DNA of 64,000 nucleotides from Sulfurimonas sp. (lineage in GTDB: Bacteria > Campylobacterota > Campylobacteria > Campylobacterales > Sulfurimonadaceae). Below are positions 27,239 through 36,596 of the stretch, piece by piece. The stretch covers positions 434,001-498,000 of the forward strand of contig NZ_CP093397.1 in assembly GCF_029027585.1 (NCBI RefSeq), written 5' to 3'. The notes beneath the pieces were generated by a model, which was not told where the DNA came from, made no database searches, and saw only the letters and a list, made by a program, of their open reading frames with translations. A program made the position numbers and the translations under genes. Every line of letters begins with the position of its first letter. Positions within the stretch are counted from its first letter, which is position 1.

Positions 27239-27664
27239 TTTAGCAGAAACAACTATAAAAAATCCCAAAACAATCACTAATTTATGAAAATCATTTTGCA
27301 TAAATTTACTTTTTGTTCCCTTTGTAAATCTTACATATAAGTTACTTAAAACCCCTGCTACTATAACTAAAACAAGAAGTATTTTAAAAAGCAATATTTT
27401 TTGTAAATCAGTTTGAATAAACCCAGCATCTGAGTTCATGTATTTTGAGAGCATCATTCCACCAGTTAGAACTAAAGCTAAAAGTGAAATTGGGAAAATT
27501 TTAAAACTTCTTGCTCCCATTGTTTGATTTATCTCTTTTTGTGTATCTTTAGAAAACTTATTTTTTAGTGTTGATATAACAGCTAAATCAGTAAAAACAT
27601 AACCTAAAAATATAATTGCTAAGATAAGGTGTATAATATGTGCATATGGATAAACAGCCTCCAT
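27221..27664 (-). CDS. CopD-like integral membrane protein
   Basis: 147 residues with four membrane segments (about 8-28, 57-75, 88-108, 125-145) and conserved-looking His residues near the first span (YAHIIHL). This resembles the CopD/DUF2269-type family linked to copper or haem handling. The function is not shown by the sequence. It diverges from the AsmA-like gene. Confidence 0.7.
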   Translation of the reverse strand: MEAVYPYAHIIHLILAIIFLGYVFTDLAVISTLKNKFSKDTQKEINQTMGARSFKIFPISLLALVLTGGMMLSKYMNSDAGFIQTDLQKILLFKILLVLVIVAGVLSNLYVRFTKGTKSKFMQNDFHKLVIVLGFFIVVSAKLMFII

Positions 27665-27765
27665 TTTTCACTCCTGTATTAATTTTTTGCGATTATACAT
27701 AAAGTGTATTAATTAAACATTGACAAAGTTCAATATTGTAAAATGTGTTAAAAAAAAGGATAGTA

Positions 27766-30270
27766 TTGTTTAAAGTCATATTTTCTGCTCTAATTATAAC
27801 AATCGCTATCTTTATAAAAGAAATTACTATTTTTTCCATCGAACAATATACTTCTTCTTTACTCAAAAAAGATGTTAAGGTCACATCATTTGAGCTTACT
27901 TCTTTAATAATTCAAGCTTATATAGAAAAAGAAAACAACAATGTAAAAGTTCAAATCATTAATCTTTTTCCATTAAAGGCTTTAGTTGATTACACAGGGG
28001 ACATTAATGCTTTTAAAGTTTACCAACCACTTCAAGCAAAAATAAAAACACAGGCAAATATAACTTATGATGATGAACTGTACCTAGATGCCAATGTTTC
28101 TTTGATAAAACAACAGTTAAGTTTCACCACTAAACTATATCTAGATGCCAATAATTCTATTGACTTGAAAATTTACACTTCACATTTTGGAGGACATCTA
28201 AACTTACATTTAATCAATGAACGCTTAGAGTATATGGCTAAAGATTTGCATCTATCTAAACTTTTAAGATTTGCAAAACAAAAACCTTTAGCAAAAGGAT
28301 ATATAAACTTAAACGGTACATTAGATACTAAAACACTAGATGCCAGCTTCATTTTAGACTCTCCAAAGATTTTTACTCCAACACAAAATATAAAAAATAT
28401 AAAACTTTTTGTATCAAAACTAACTTACAAAGATGAAAATTTAGATATAAACTATACTTTTAATTCAGAAATTTTAAATAAAAACATATCTTTTTACGGA
28501 GATGCGAATTATCATAAATACCTAATCTTTAATGCAACTAACAAAAACTTTTCTGGAACTAATACATTTAACTTAAAAAATGAAAAATTCACTTTTTCTC
28601 TTAAGCATCTAGACATCAAAGAATTACTTAAATTTTCTTCTAAAAAAACCTTAGCATCTGGAAAATTATCTATAGAAGGTAATGGAGATTTTAACAAGAT
28701 TGATTTAGATATAAAAAGTGATGTACATATAGATGAACAAATCATAAATATAAAATCAAGTGCTACTTACAAAATAAAAACAAATTCCCTTAATAGCAAA
28801 ATAAATATTACTATCCCTCTAAATAATGAGATATTAGAAGTAGATGCAAACCTAAAGTTTGATAAGCATCTAAGCATAGATGCCAATAGTTCAAGCTTTG
28901 ACTCTTTAAGTATTTTAAAAATTGACAAAGAAAATTTTGATTTTTCAATACAAGATATAGACCTCATGAAATTATCAAATGCCCTAGAGTATAAAAATAC
29001 AATCTTTGGGCATCTAGATTTTAAAGCCAAAGGAACTTTAAAAAACATAGACTTTAAAATAAAAAGCCATTACATAAAAAACAATATGTTACTTGGTAAA
29101 ATAAACGACTCAATTTCTCTCAATATATCAGGAAACTACACACCAAAACTTTTAACTCTAAAAGATAACTTTACCCTACATTATAAAAAAGAAAAAATAC
29201 CTATACAGATGATGGCATCTATACATCTAGATGCTCCATACAACTCAAAAGGCTCATTTTTATATGCAAATGATAAATTCGTAATAAACTCTTTTTCTTA
29301 TGAAAATAAACATATTAAAGGTGATTTTTTTATTGATATCCAAGACCTATATAAATACAGAAGTTTAACATCCATAAAACTTTATAATGCTATGAAAATT
29401 AAAGGTAGTTATACCGATATGCTGAGGATAAGTACGAACTCTTTAGGAGGAGTTGCAAAGTTTACACTTAATGATAAACTCGTAAATATAGAGCTTAAAA
29501 ATATTTCAGTTGATAAGGTTGCCCTTCTTTTAGATAAAAATAAACTCATTGAGCATGGTCATATAGATGCAACAACTTCTTACAATCTTTTAACAAAAAC
29601 AGCCAAAAGCGATATATCGGTCAATAATATTCTCATAAAGGGCATAGATATAGATAAAACTCTTTCAACTCTTAACGATGCTTTAGGACTAAATGTTATT
29701 AGCATCTCTAAATCTTTAATATCAAATATAAGAAATACACATAAAAGTAAAACAGATATAAAACAATTACAGTTTAATATATCGCTAAAAGATGAAATAG
29801 TAAATCTTGATGATGTAGCCCTTAAAACAAACAAGTTTCGCATCGTTGCTCTTGGTGAATTAAAAGATAATGGAGATATAAATAAGCTAAATATCAGTAT
29901 AGTTGATAAAAATGGCTGTGCTATCATAACCCAAGGCTTAAATGGAAATATTAAAAATCCTAAAACAGCAAAAACCACAACAACTATTGTTAACATAGCT
30001 CAATCAATCCCTAGTTCTATTTTAGGAACTGGTAGAAAAATTCTTGATTTTGGTACTAACACAATTGATGGAGTTGCTTCTTTTGGCGTACAAAAAGTTT
30101 TAAGAACTGAAAAAGAAATTTCTTTAACATCTGATGTTATCTCAAAAAGCTCATCTTTGATGAGTTTTACATCTAATGTTATTCTGCCTAAAGATTGCAA
30201 AGTTATTTATGATGGAGTGATTAAACATCCAAAAATAAAAGAAGGAGAAAGTTATGAAAAAAAGTTTTAA
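27766..30270 (+). CDS. AsmA/TamB-like envelope protein
   Basis: About 834 residues from TTG 27766 (AAAGGA upstream); a GTG at 27745 gives 841. One N-terminal membrane anchor and then a long chain of beta-strand repeats with alternating polar and hydrophobic residues, as in AsmA-like and TamB-like lipid-transfer proteins. The C-terminal part (GVASFGVQKVLR, ILGTGRKILDFG) is like the end of AsmA-type proteins. It probably spans the periplasm. TTGACA at 27720-27725 is a candidate -35 box. The next gene starts inside its last codons. Confidence 0.78.
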   Translation: MFKVIFSALIITIAIFIKEITIFSIEQYTSSLLKKDVKVTSFELTSLIIQAYIEKENNNVKVQIINLFPLKALVDYTGDINAFKVYQPLQAKIKTQANITYDDELYLDANVSLIKQQLSFTTKLYLDANNSIDLKIYTSHFGGHLNLHLINERLEYMAKDLHLSKLLRFAKQKPLAKGYINLNGTLDTKTLDASFILDSPKIFTPTQNIKNIKLFVSKLTYKDENLDINYTFNSEILNKNISFYGDANYHKYLIFNATNKNFSGTNTFNLKNEKFTFSLKHLDIKELLKFSSKKTLASGKLSIEGNGDFNKIDLDIKSDVHIDEQIINIKSSATYKIKTNSLNSKINITIPLNNEILEVDANLKFDKHLSIDANSSSFDSLSILKIDKENFDFSIQDIDLMKLSNALEYKNTIFGHLDFKAKGTLKNIDFKIKSHYIKNNMLLGKINDSISLNISGNYTPKLLTLKDNFTLHYKKEKIPIQMMASIHLDAPYNSKGSFLYANDKFVINSFSYENKHIKGDFFIDIQDLYKYRSLTSIKLYNAMKIKGSYTDMLRISTNSLGGVAKFTLNDKLVNIELKNISVDKVALLLDKNKLIEHGHIDATTSYNLLTKTAKSDISVNNILIKGIDIDKTLSTLNDALGLNVISISKSLISNIRNTHKSKTDIKQLQFNISLKDEIVNLDDVALKTNKFRIVALGELKDNGDINKLNISIVDKNGCAIITQGLNGNIKNPKTAKTTTTIVNIAQSIPSSILGTGRKILDFGTNTIDGVASFGVQKVLRTEKEISLTSDVISKSSSLMSFTSNVILPKDCKVIYDGVIKHPKIKEGESYEKKF

Positions 30271-30532
30271 AGCACTAAATATAAAATGTGGTGGTTGTGC
30301 AAAAACAGTTAGTGACGCCTTAAAAAAAGACTTTGGTGAAGTTGAAGTTGATTTAGAACAAGAGCCAAGAGTTGTAAGCGTTGATATAAAAGATGAAGAA
30401 CATGAGAAACTTTTTCGTAAAAAGATGCGTGGTTTAGGTTATCCTATGGATGATGAAGAACTTGGAACATTTACTGCGACAGGTCTTAAAGCAAAAAGTT
30501 TTGTTTCATGTGCCATTGGAAAAATGAGTTAA
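30254..30532 (+). CDS. Heavy-metal-associated (HMA) domain protein
   Basis: 92 residues with the metal-binding motif LNIKCGGCAKT (Cys12 and Cys15) followed by the HMA beta-alpha-beta layout. Likely a copper chaperone or sensor-like protein. It overlaps the AsmA-like gene by 17 bp and the convergent pseudouridine synthase by 47 bp. The C-terminal 25 residues (TGLKAKSFVSCAIGKMS) lie outside the domain. Confidence 0.8.
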   Translation: MKKSFKALNIKCGGCAKTVSDALKKDFGEVEVDLEQEPRVVSVDIKDEEHEKLFRKKMRGLGYPMDDEELGTFTATGLKAKSFVSCAIGKMS

Positions 30533-31238
30533 GCATAAAAGAAAAAATCTCATCTAACCCTGCTTCCAATTTTAAATGCTTTTTTGTATATGGATGCATA
30601 ATCTCTAGCGAAGAAGCATGAAGCAAAAGTCTATGACAATTAAACTCTTTTCTTATTAACTTGTTATGCTCTCCTCTTCCATATTTTGTATCACCTAAAA
30701 TATGATGAGATATATGCTTCATATGTCTTCTAATCTGATGTTTTCTACCTGTTTTTGGAAGTACCTTTACCAGTGAATATCTAACTTTATCATATCTTCC
30801 AACTGCAAAGTCAAGTTGTACAGATGCTAAGGTTTCATACTCCGTTATAGCTTCTTGAGCCTCTTTTTCTTTTTTTACATCTCTATCTGCAATCTTGTCA
30901 AGTTTTTCTTTTAGTGCATGCTCTACTAGACCTTTAGCATCTGTAAACCCACGAACAATACAAAGATATGTTTTTTTAATAGTATGGCTCATAAACTGCT
31001 CTGACATTAGTTTAGCAGTATGTTTATCAAGAGCAAAAAGAAGCACTCCTGAAGTTGGTTTATCTAAACGATGAATCGGATAAACCCATTGACCTAGTTG
31101 ATCACGAAGTATCTTCATAGCAAAATAAATCTCATGTCTATCTATCATGGACTTATGAACTAAAAGTCCGCTTGGTTTATTAATGGCTACTAAATACTCA
31201 TCTTTATAAAGTATCTCAAGATGATAATTTTCAAACAA
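30486..31238 (-). CDS. RluA-family pseudouridine synthase (TruC-like)
   Basis: 250 residues with the RluA catalytic box HRLDKPTSGVLLFALDK (Asp in RLDK) and the C-terminal GRKHQIRRHM motif. No S4 domain, so it is closer to TruC (tRNA U65) than to RluC or RluD. It overlaps the helicase gene by 8 bp and could be cotranscribed with it. Confidence 0.88.
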   Translation of the reverse strand: MFENYHLEILYKDEYLVAINKPSGLLVHKSMIDRHEIYFAMKILRDQLGQWVYPIHRLDKPTSGVLLFALDKHTAKLMSEQFMSHTIKKTYLCIVRGFTDAKGLVEHALKEKLDKIADRDVKKEKEAQEAITEYETLASVQLDFAVGRYDKVRYSLVKVLPKTGRKHQIRRHMKHISHHILGDTKYGRGEHNKLIRKEFNCHRLLLHASSLEIMHPYTKKHLKLEAGLDEIFSFMLNSFFQWHMKQNFLL

Positions 31239-32523
31239 ATTCTAAAATCAATCTCTTTTTGTAGTTTTTCTTTTTTTCTTTGAAACAGGTTTTACAAAAG
31301 CTTTTTTTTGCAGGTTTTCTAACTCTCTTTGCTTCTGGCTTTTTATGTTCACTCTTTAGCTTTAGTTCATCTTGATCTTTTCTTCTTATGCTTGGATCAG
31401 GTTCAAAGCCTTCTACTACTTCTTGTGGAATCTTTTGACCTATAAGTCTTTCTATATCTCTAACATCATACTTTTCATATATATCTAAAAGTGTGATAGC
31501 CTCTCCATTTCGCCCTGCTCTTCCAGTTCTTCCAACACGATGTACATAGTCTTCAGGGATAGAAGGAAGCTCATAGTTTATAACATATGGAAGTTCTTCT
31601 ATATCTAAACCTCTAGATGCTATGTCAGTAGCGACAAGGACTCTAACTTTACCTTCTTTAAATTGATTTAATGTTTTAAGTCTATGTGCTTGTGTTTTAT
31701 CTCCATGAATAATTCCACACTTAAGTCCATCTTTTTGAAGTTCTAAAAATAACTCATCAGCACTTACTTTTGTTCTTGTAAAAACTAAAACTTGAGGAAA
31801 ATTTCTTGAGCCTATTAAGTAAGCTAAAAGTTCAGCTTTTCTAGCAGTATCAACCATATATGCAACTTGATTTATTGTATCTACTGTTGTGTTTTTCTTT
31901 GCTGTTTCTATAAAGGCTGGTTTAGTAAGTATCTGTTTTGAGAGTTTTCTTACTTTATCGCTATAAGTTGCTGAAAAAAGTAAAGTTTGATGTCTTTTAG
32001 GAAGCATCAAGTGGATTTTTCTTATCTCTTTTGAAAATCCCATATCTAACATTCTATCTGCTTCATCTACTACAAATATTGAAATATCAGAGATTTTTAA
32101 ACCATTTTCTATGTGTTCCATAAATCTACCAGGTGTTGCGATAACTATATCTACACCTTTTTTAAGTATGCGTTGTTGAGCTGTTATATCTTTTCCACCT
32201 ACTAAAATCGTACTTTTAACGCTCATATGTTTAGAGAATTTTTGTATATCATCTTCTATCTGAATAGAAAGTTCACGAGTTGGAGATAAAATCACAACTT
32301 TAATAAGTCGGTTTTCATCATTACTTGTTTTACGAAGTTTTTGAAGTATGGGCAAGGCAAAAGCCGCCGTTTTTCCTGTTCCTGTTTGAGCCGTTGCAAA
32401 AATATCACTCTTTGCCATAACCAAAGGTATAGCTCTTTTTTGTATTAATGTTGGATGCTCATAACCCAACTCTTTTATAGCACTAAGTAAAGGCTTTATT
32501 AAACCCAATTTTTCAAATGACAT
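31231..32523 (-). CDS. rhlE: DEAD-box RNA helicase (RhlE-like)
   Basis: 430 residues. Motif Q, motif I AQTGTGKTAA, Ia PTRELSIQ, II VVDEADRMLD, III SAT, V DIASRGLDI and VI HRVGRTGRAGR are all present in order. A basic Lys/Arg-rich tail (KPAKKSFCKTC, KKKKNYKKR) follows, as in RhlE-type proteins involved in ribosome assembly or RNA decay. No irregularities. Confidence 0.93.
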   Translation of the reverse strand: MSFEKLGLIKPLLSAIKELGYEHPTLIQKRAIPLVMAKSDIFATAQTGTGKTAAFALPILQKLRKTSNDENRLIKVVILSPTRELSIQIEDDIQKFSKHMSVKSTILVGGKDITAQQRILKKGVDIVIATPGRFMEHIENGLKISDISIFVVDEADRMLDMGFSKEIRKIHLMLPKRHQTLLFSATYSDKVRKLSKQILTKPAFIETAKKNTTVDTINQVAYMVDTARKAELLAYLIGSRNFPQVLVFTRTKVSADELFLELQKDGLKCGIIHGDKTQAHRLKTLNQFKEGKVRVLVATDIASRGLDIEELPYVINYELPSIPEDYVHRVGRTGRAGRNGEAITLLDIYEKYDVRDIERLIGQKIPQEVVEGFEPDPSIRRKDQDELKLKSEHKKPEAKRVRKPAKKSFCKTCFKEKKKNYKKRLILEFV

Positions 32524-32601
32524 GTATACTCTTTATTTTTAATTGTCGAATTTTAGCATATTATCGATATAATCACGACAATTAAAATATAATGGTAAAT
32601 T

Positions 32602-33096
32602 ATGGTCAGAAGAAATCTTAAAAAAATAAGTAAAAGTGAAAAACTAAAAAAGTTTATAAAAAAATATAAAGTTCCGCCTGAGTACCTCTCAACAAATCGT
32701 AAAATGGTTTCAAAAGCAGTTTTCATAGGTCTTTTTATAGCTTTCATACCGATGCCTATGCAGATGGTTTTAGTATTAGCCATGATGCCTTTTTTTAAGT
32801 TTAATGTTCCCATCGCTCTTGCTATGTGTTGGTTAAGTAACCCTTTTACAATGCCTCCAATGTACTATATCGAGTACCTTACAGGCTCCTATATTTTAGG
32901 GAGTGAACCACTTTGTGTTGAGATGACTTTAGAGTGGTTTAGCGAACATCTTGATGATATTTTTATAGACTTGTATTTTGGAACTTTGATTTATGCAATA
33001 GTTGGTTCATTCAGTGGTTATTGGCTAGTAAATCATTTTTGGAAAGGCTCGGTGCATAGAGATAAAAAACTTCATCGTCATCATAGAAAAACTTAA
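32602..33096 (+). CDS. DUF2062 membrane protein
   Basis: 164 residues, with the DUF2062 signature in the middle: FIAFIPMPMQMVLVLAM and LSNPFTMPPMYYIEYLTG. Three or four membrane segments. The DUF2062 role is unclear. It is divergent from the helicase and convergent with lgt (4-bp overlap). Confidence 0.85.
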   Translation: MVRRNLKKISKSEKLKKFIKKYKVPPEYLSTNRKMVSKAVFIGLFIAFIPMPMQMVLVLAMMPFFKFNVPIALAMCWLSNPFTMPPMYYIEYLTGSYILGSEPLCVEMTLEWFSEHLDDIFIDLYFGTLIYAIVGSFSGYWLVNHFWKGSVHRDKKLHRHHRKT

Positions 33097-33923
33097 TAAC
33101 GATTAACTATATCTCTACTATTATGTTTATAATAAAACCAAGCTAAAATACCTACAAAACTCATACCTAGGCTCATAACTTGACCTTGAGTTATCATGTT
33201 GCAACAAACATATCCAATTTGCACATCAGGAGCACGATATATCTCTGCAATAGCTCTCAGAATTCCATAACTAATAGCATAGATTAAAATTAGTTCTCCA
33301 CTAAATTTTTGATATTTTTTATAGATAAATACTACAAGAAAAACCCCAAAGCCTTCAAGAACAGCTTCATAAAGTTGAGATGGATGACGAAGAACACCAT
33401 CAACTAATATACCCCAACTAACATCAGTTTCACGACCTATAAGTTCTTGATTTAAAAAGTTTCCAATTCTTCCAAAAACAAAAGCTAAAGGAATAGAAAG
33501 AGCAACTAAATCCATAATCTTTCCAAAAGCAATTTTATGTTTTATGGAATAAATATAAGTGCTAAGTAAAAAACCTATAACTGCACCATGGTAACTCATG
33601 CCACGGATACCTACAAATTCACCATTTTGAAATGGGTTAAAAATTTCCCAAGGATGAGTAATATAATACATTGTTTGAGTATCATAAAAAAGAATATAAC
33701 CCAATCTCGCGCCTAAAATAACCCCAATCTCTACATATATAAAATAGTTATCTAAATCTTTACTTTTAAAATCAAGTTTATCTTTTTTAATAAATGCTTT
33801 ACCTATAAAGAAAGCACTCACAAGGGCTAAGACATACATGATTCCATACCAATGTACAGGAAAAGAAAATATGTAAAAAGCTATTGGGTCAAAGGTATCG
33901 TATATATAATTCCAGTTATTCAT
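33093..33923 (-). CDS. lgt: Prolipoprotein diacylglyceryl transferase
   Basis: 276 residues, seven membrane segments. The Lgt signature GRIGNFLNQELIGRETD is present, along with HPSQLYEAV and MSYHGAVIG. It adds diacylglycerol to the Cys of lipoproteins in the inner membrane, and would act on the lipoproteins encoded elsewhere in the window. The RhuM-PLD gene of the defence operon ends 34 bp upstream of its start. Confidence 0.95.
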   Translation of the reverse strand: MNNWNYIYDTFDPIAFYIFSFPVHWYGIMYVLALVSAFFIGKAFIKKDKLDFKSKDLDNYFIYVEIGVILGARLGYILFYDTQTMYYITHPWEIFNPFQNGEFVGIRGMSYHGAVIGFLLSTYIYSIKHKIAFGKIMDLVALSIPLAFVFGRIGNFLNQELIGRETDVSWGILVDGVLRHPSQLYEAVLEGFGVFLVVFIYKKYQKFSGELILIYAISYGILRAIAEIYRAPDVQIGYVCCNMITQGQVMSLGMSFVGILAWFYYKHNSRDIVNRY

Positions 33924-33956
33924 TATTTGTTTTCCTATTTCTTATTTTCTTTTATA

Positions 33957-34793
33957 CTACAGTGTTTTTATAATATTAATACTGTCAATATCAATCTTAC
34001 TAAATGCAAAAACTTTATTGCCTAAGTCCTTCAAACTAGCCCCAATATGATAAACTTCATTGTCATCTATTATCATAAATCTATCATGGAAGTTTTTAGT
34101 AATCTTTACATGTAGATTATTGTATTGTTTATTGTATTTTTGTACATCTAGCTTTAACTGTTTTGATATTGATTGAGTATAGATGATTATATGTATATTC
34201 TGATTTTTAGACAATAATGTCAATACTGATTCATCAATGTAATTATCTATTAATACAACTGATTTTTTAGCATTTTTAATTATCTCAGATACAAATAGAT
34301 AAGCATCAAATATTTCTCCTTGGAAAAATATCCCTTGCTTTATTTCTATTGTATTATTTTTAATATGTGATTTTAAAAGAGTCATATCATTCTCTAATGA
34401 TTGTAACCTTTGTTGGGTTATCTTTTCTCTATTTATAGCATAACCATTTTGAATATAGTTTTTCAATACAGATGTAGCCCACTGTCTAAATTTTGTAGCA
34501 GTAATCGAGTTTACTCTATAGCCAATAGAGATAATCATATCAAGATTATAATGCTCTACTTCTCTTTGAACCTCTCTGTTTCCCTCTTTTTGAACTACTC
34601 TAATTCTTTGAGTAGTTGGATTTTTATCTAGTTCTTTTTGCTTATAGATATTTTTTATATGATAAGTTATATTATGAGATTCTACACTAAAAAGTTCCCC
34701 TAATTGCTTTTGTGTTAGCCACACTGTTTCTTTTTCTATGGATACATTTAATTCTAGTTCACCATCGTTGTATGTTATTAAGTCATTAGTCAT
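33957..34793 (-). CDS. RhuM-family DNA-binding protein fused to PLD-like domain
   Basis: 278 residues. The N-terminal part (1-120) matches RhuM-type proteins: VWLTQKQLGELFSV, HITYHIKN-like, ATKFRQWATSVLKNYI. The C-terminal part (150-278) has a phospholipase-D-like pattern: VVLIDNYIDESVLTLL, then NFHDRFMIIDDNEVYHIGAS. The usual HxK is HDR. It overlaps the nuclease gene by 8 bp and is the last gene of the operon. It could be a nuclease, sensor or regulator; activity is not shown. Confidence 0.8.
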   Translation of the reverse strand: MTNDLITYNDGELELNVSIEKETVWLTQKQLGELFSVESHNITYHIKNIYKQKELDKNPTTQRIRVVQKEGNREVQREVEHYNLDMIISIGYRVNSITATKFRQWATSVLKNYIQNGYAINREKITQQRLQSLENDMTLLKSHIKNNTIEIKQGIFFQGEIFDAYLFVSEIIKNAKKSVVLIDNYIDESVLTLLSKNQNIHIIIYTQSISKQLKLDVQKYNKQYNNLHVKITKNFHDRFMIIDDNEVYHIGASLKDLGNKVFAFSKIDIDSINIIKTL

Positions 34794-35535
34794 TAGTATT
34801 GTTCTTTATTGTATCACCACTTAATATTTTCATAAATGTTTTATTTCTATTGTCAGCATCAAATGCAATAGATGTATAATCCAAAAAATTTATTATTATA
34901 TTTGTAGCATGACTATATTTATAATAGATGGGATACTTACTATTAGTAGGAATTGTATTATATTCATCCAGTCTTAAATCTCGTTCAGTATCTGGATTAA
35001 AACTTAAAAAAGCATAAGCCCATATTCTAATTTTATTATTAAATTCTCTACTATGATTTATGTAATCTGCATAACTTCTCAATTGTCTTTGTGCTTCTGC
35101 TGGAGTTATTTTTTCATCTGGTCTTTTAAGTTCTATAATTACAATATCTGTAATTTCTTCTTTTTCATAAGTATTTGATACTATACTTAATATATCTGGT
35201 TTAAGTAAGTTTTCACTTAACTTTGGAAAAATCACTTTTAGCCTAGCTTCACTAAATACTTTATCATAACTCATAAATCTATCATCAAAAAGCCATAGGT
35301 TATTACTTTTATAATTGCCTTCTTCATCTTTAGTATATTGTTTCATAAAAAGGTTATGAATCTCTTTTTCAATTACTTTTTTATCTGTAAGTGCTTTTAA
35401 CCTATCAATAGTCACTTGTCTATCAAAAATATACTCTGCTAATTCTGCTTGTGTTATTATTGACAACTTTTCTTGATAATCAGCATCCACATTATTTTTG
35501 CTATCTCTGATAAAAATTTTATCATCTTCTAACAT
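34786..35535 (-). CDS. PD-(D/E)XK-type nuclease
   Basis: 249 residues. The core motif reads KPDIL with Asp114, then IVIIELKRPD with Glu135 and Lys137, the classical D...ExK nuclease site. TPAEAQRQLRSYADYI after it matches the quartet helix of these folds. The start overlaps the GHKL gene by 7 bp; one added A in the A7 run just before it would fuse both into one protein of about 605 residues. So it may be the C-terminal domain of the GHKL protein. Confidence 0.82.
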   Translation of the reverse strand: MLEDDKIFIRDSKNNVDADYQEKLSIITQAELAEYIFDRQVTIDRLKALTDKKVIEKEIHNLFMKQYTKDEEGNYKSNNLWLFDDRFMSYDKVFSEARLKVIFPKLSENLLKPDILSIVSNTYEKEEITDIVIIELKRPDEKITPAEAQRQLRSYADYINHSREFNNKIRIWAYAFLSFNPDTERDLRLDEYNTIPTNSKYPIYYKYSHATNIIINFLDYTSIAFDADNRNKTFMKILSGDTIKNNTND

Positions 35536-36596
35536 TTTTTTAGCATTTCTTTTAATGTTTCATAGTCCTCATAATTATCATTATTTTGTAAATAATATGC
35601 TAAAAACGGAACATCATCTAAAGCTTTTTTACGGCTTTCTTTTGATAATTTATCTATATCTATATCATTATCTTTTGCAATTTGTTTAATTTGAGTTTTT
35701 AGTTCAGTCTGTATTTCTGTCCAAGATAAATTATGAAATATATCATCATTTCTTTGTTTGCGATATATTGAAAAATCATCTCTTGTTTCATTTACATTAT
35801 TATCAAAATAATTAGAGGATAAAAGAAATAATATATTAACTTTTTTAAAAAACTTAAATTTTTTACTACTATCTAAATAACTATTTTTTATAACAACCCT
35901 ACCACCAGCACAATAAAAACCATCATAATTCTTTATATTATCATCATTTATAATATAATCTAAAGTAAAATCATATGTGCCTATTTTAAATTTATTAGTT
36001 TCAAATTTTGGAATATCATCACTTTTAATATCAAACTGTTTTATTGAGTTTTCATATACATCTATTGTTATAGATAATTTTTTATCTTTTAATAATTTAA
36101 AATAAGCTAAAAAATGGTCATTCAATTCATCTTTATACTTATCATAATCAACTACAAATTTAACTTTTGGTTCTTTAAAATTTACGGTTGTAATATCTAC
36201 TTTTTTTAAATTATCTTGAATATTAATATCTTGACTAATAATAAAATTAATTTTTTTATCTAGACTTTCAATATCAACTTTATCAAAAACTTTTAAATAG
36301 AAGAACCTACCTATCCCTTTACATCCAAATTCTTTTTTATGTTGCGTTTTGTATTCTTTAAATGATTTGGTATTTATATCATTAAATCCATCTCCATTAT
36401 CTTCTACAACTATAGAATCAATATATTTTTTTGTATCATTTAAATCTAACGCACCTTGCATGAATTTTATTTTTATCTTTGTTGCATTTGCTTGTAAAGA
36501 GTTCGTTATAGCTTCATTTAAAACTTGTTGCCAAGAAATAGTTTTTAAATCATTCACAATACTTTCAATATTTGTATCTACTTTTCCACTACTCAT
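35529..36596 (-). CDS. GHKL-type ATPase (HATPase_c_3-like)
   Basis: 355 residues. The Bergerat fold is clear: N-box NEAITNSLQANAT (26-38), G1 VVEDNGDGF (64-71) and G2 GCKGIGRFFYL (91-97). This is the MutL/MORC/Hsp90 type. It ends in YETLKEMLKKC, overlapping the nuclease start. The stop may result from a one-base deletion in a poly-A run. In type I-like operons such ATPases may act as sensors or switches; the role here is inference. Confidence 0.85.
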   Translation of the reverse strand: MSSGKVDTNIESIVNDLKTISWQQVLNEAITNSLQANATKIKIKFMQGALDLNDTKKYIDSIVVEDNGDGFNDINTKSFKEYKTQHKKEFGCKGIGRFFYLKVFDKVDIESLDKKINFIISQDINIQDNLKKVDITTVNFKEPKVKFVVDYDKYKDELNDHFLAYFKLLKDKKLSITIDVYENSIKQFDIKSDDIPKFETNKFKIGTYDFTLDYIINDDNIKNYDGFYCAGGRVVIKNSYLDSSKKFKFFKKVNILFLLSSNYFDNNVNETRDDFSIYRKQRNDDIFHNLSWTEIQTELKTQIKQIAKDNDIDIDKLSKESRKKALDDVPFLAYYLQNNDNYEDYETLKEMLKKC

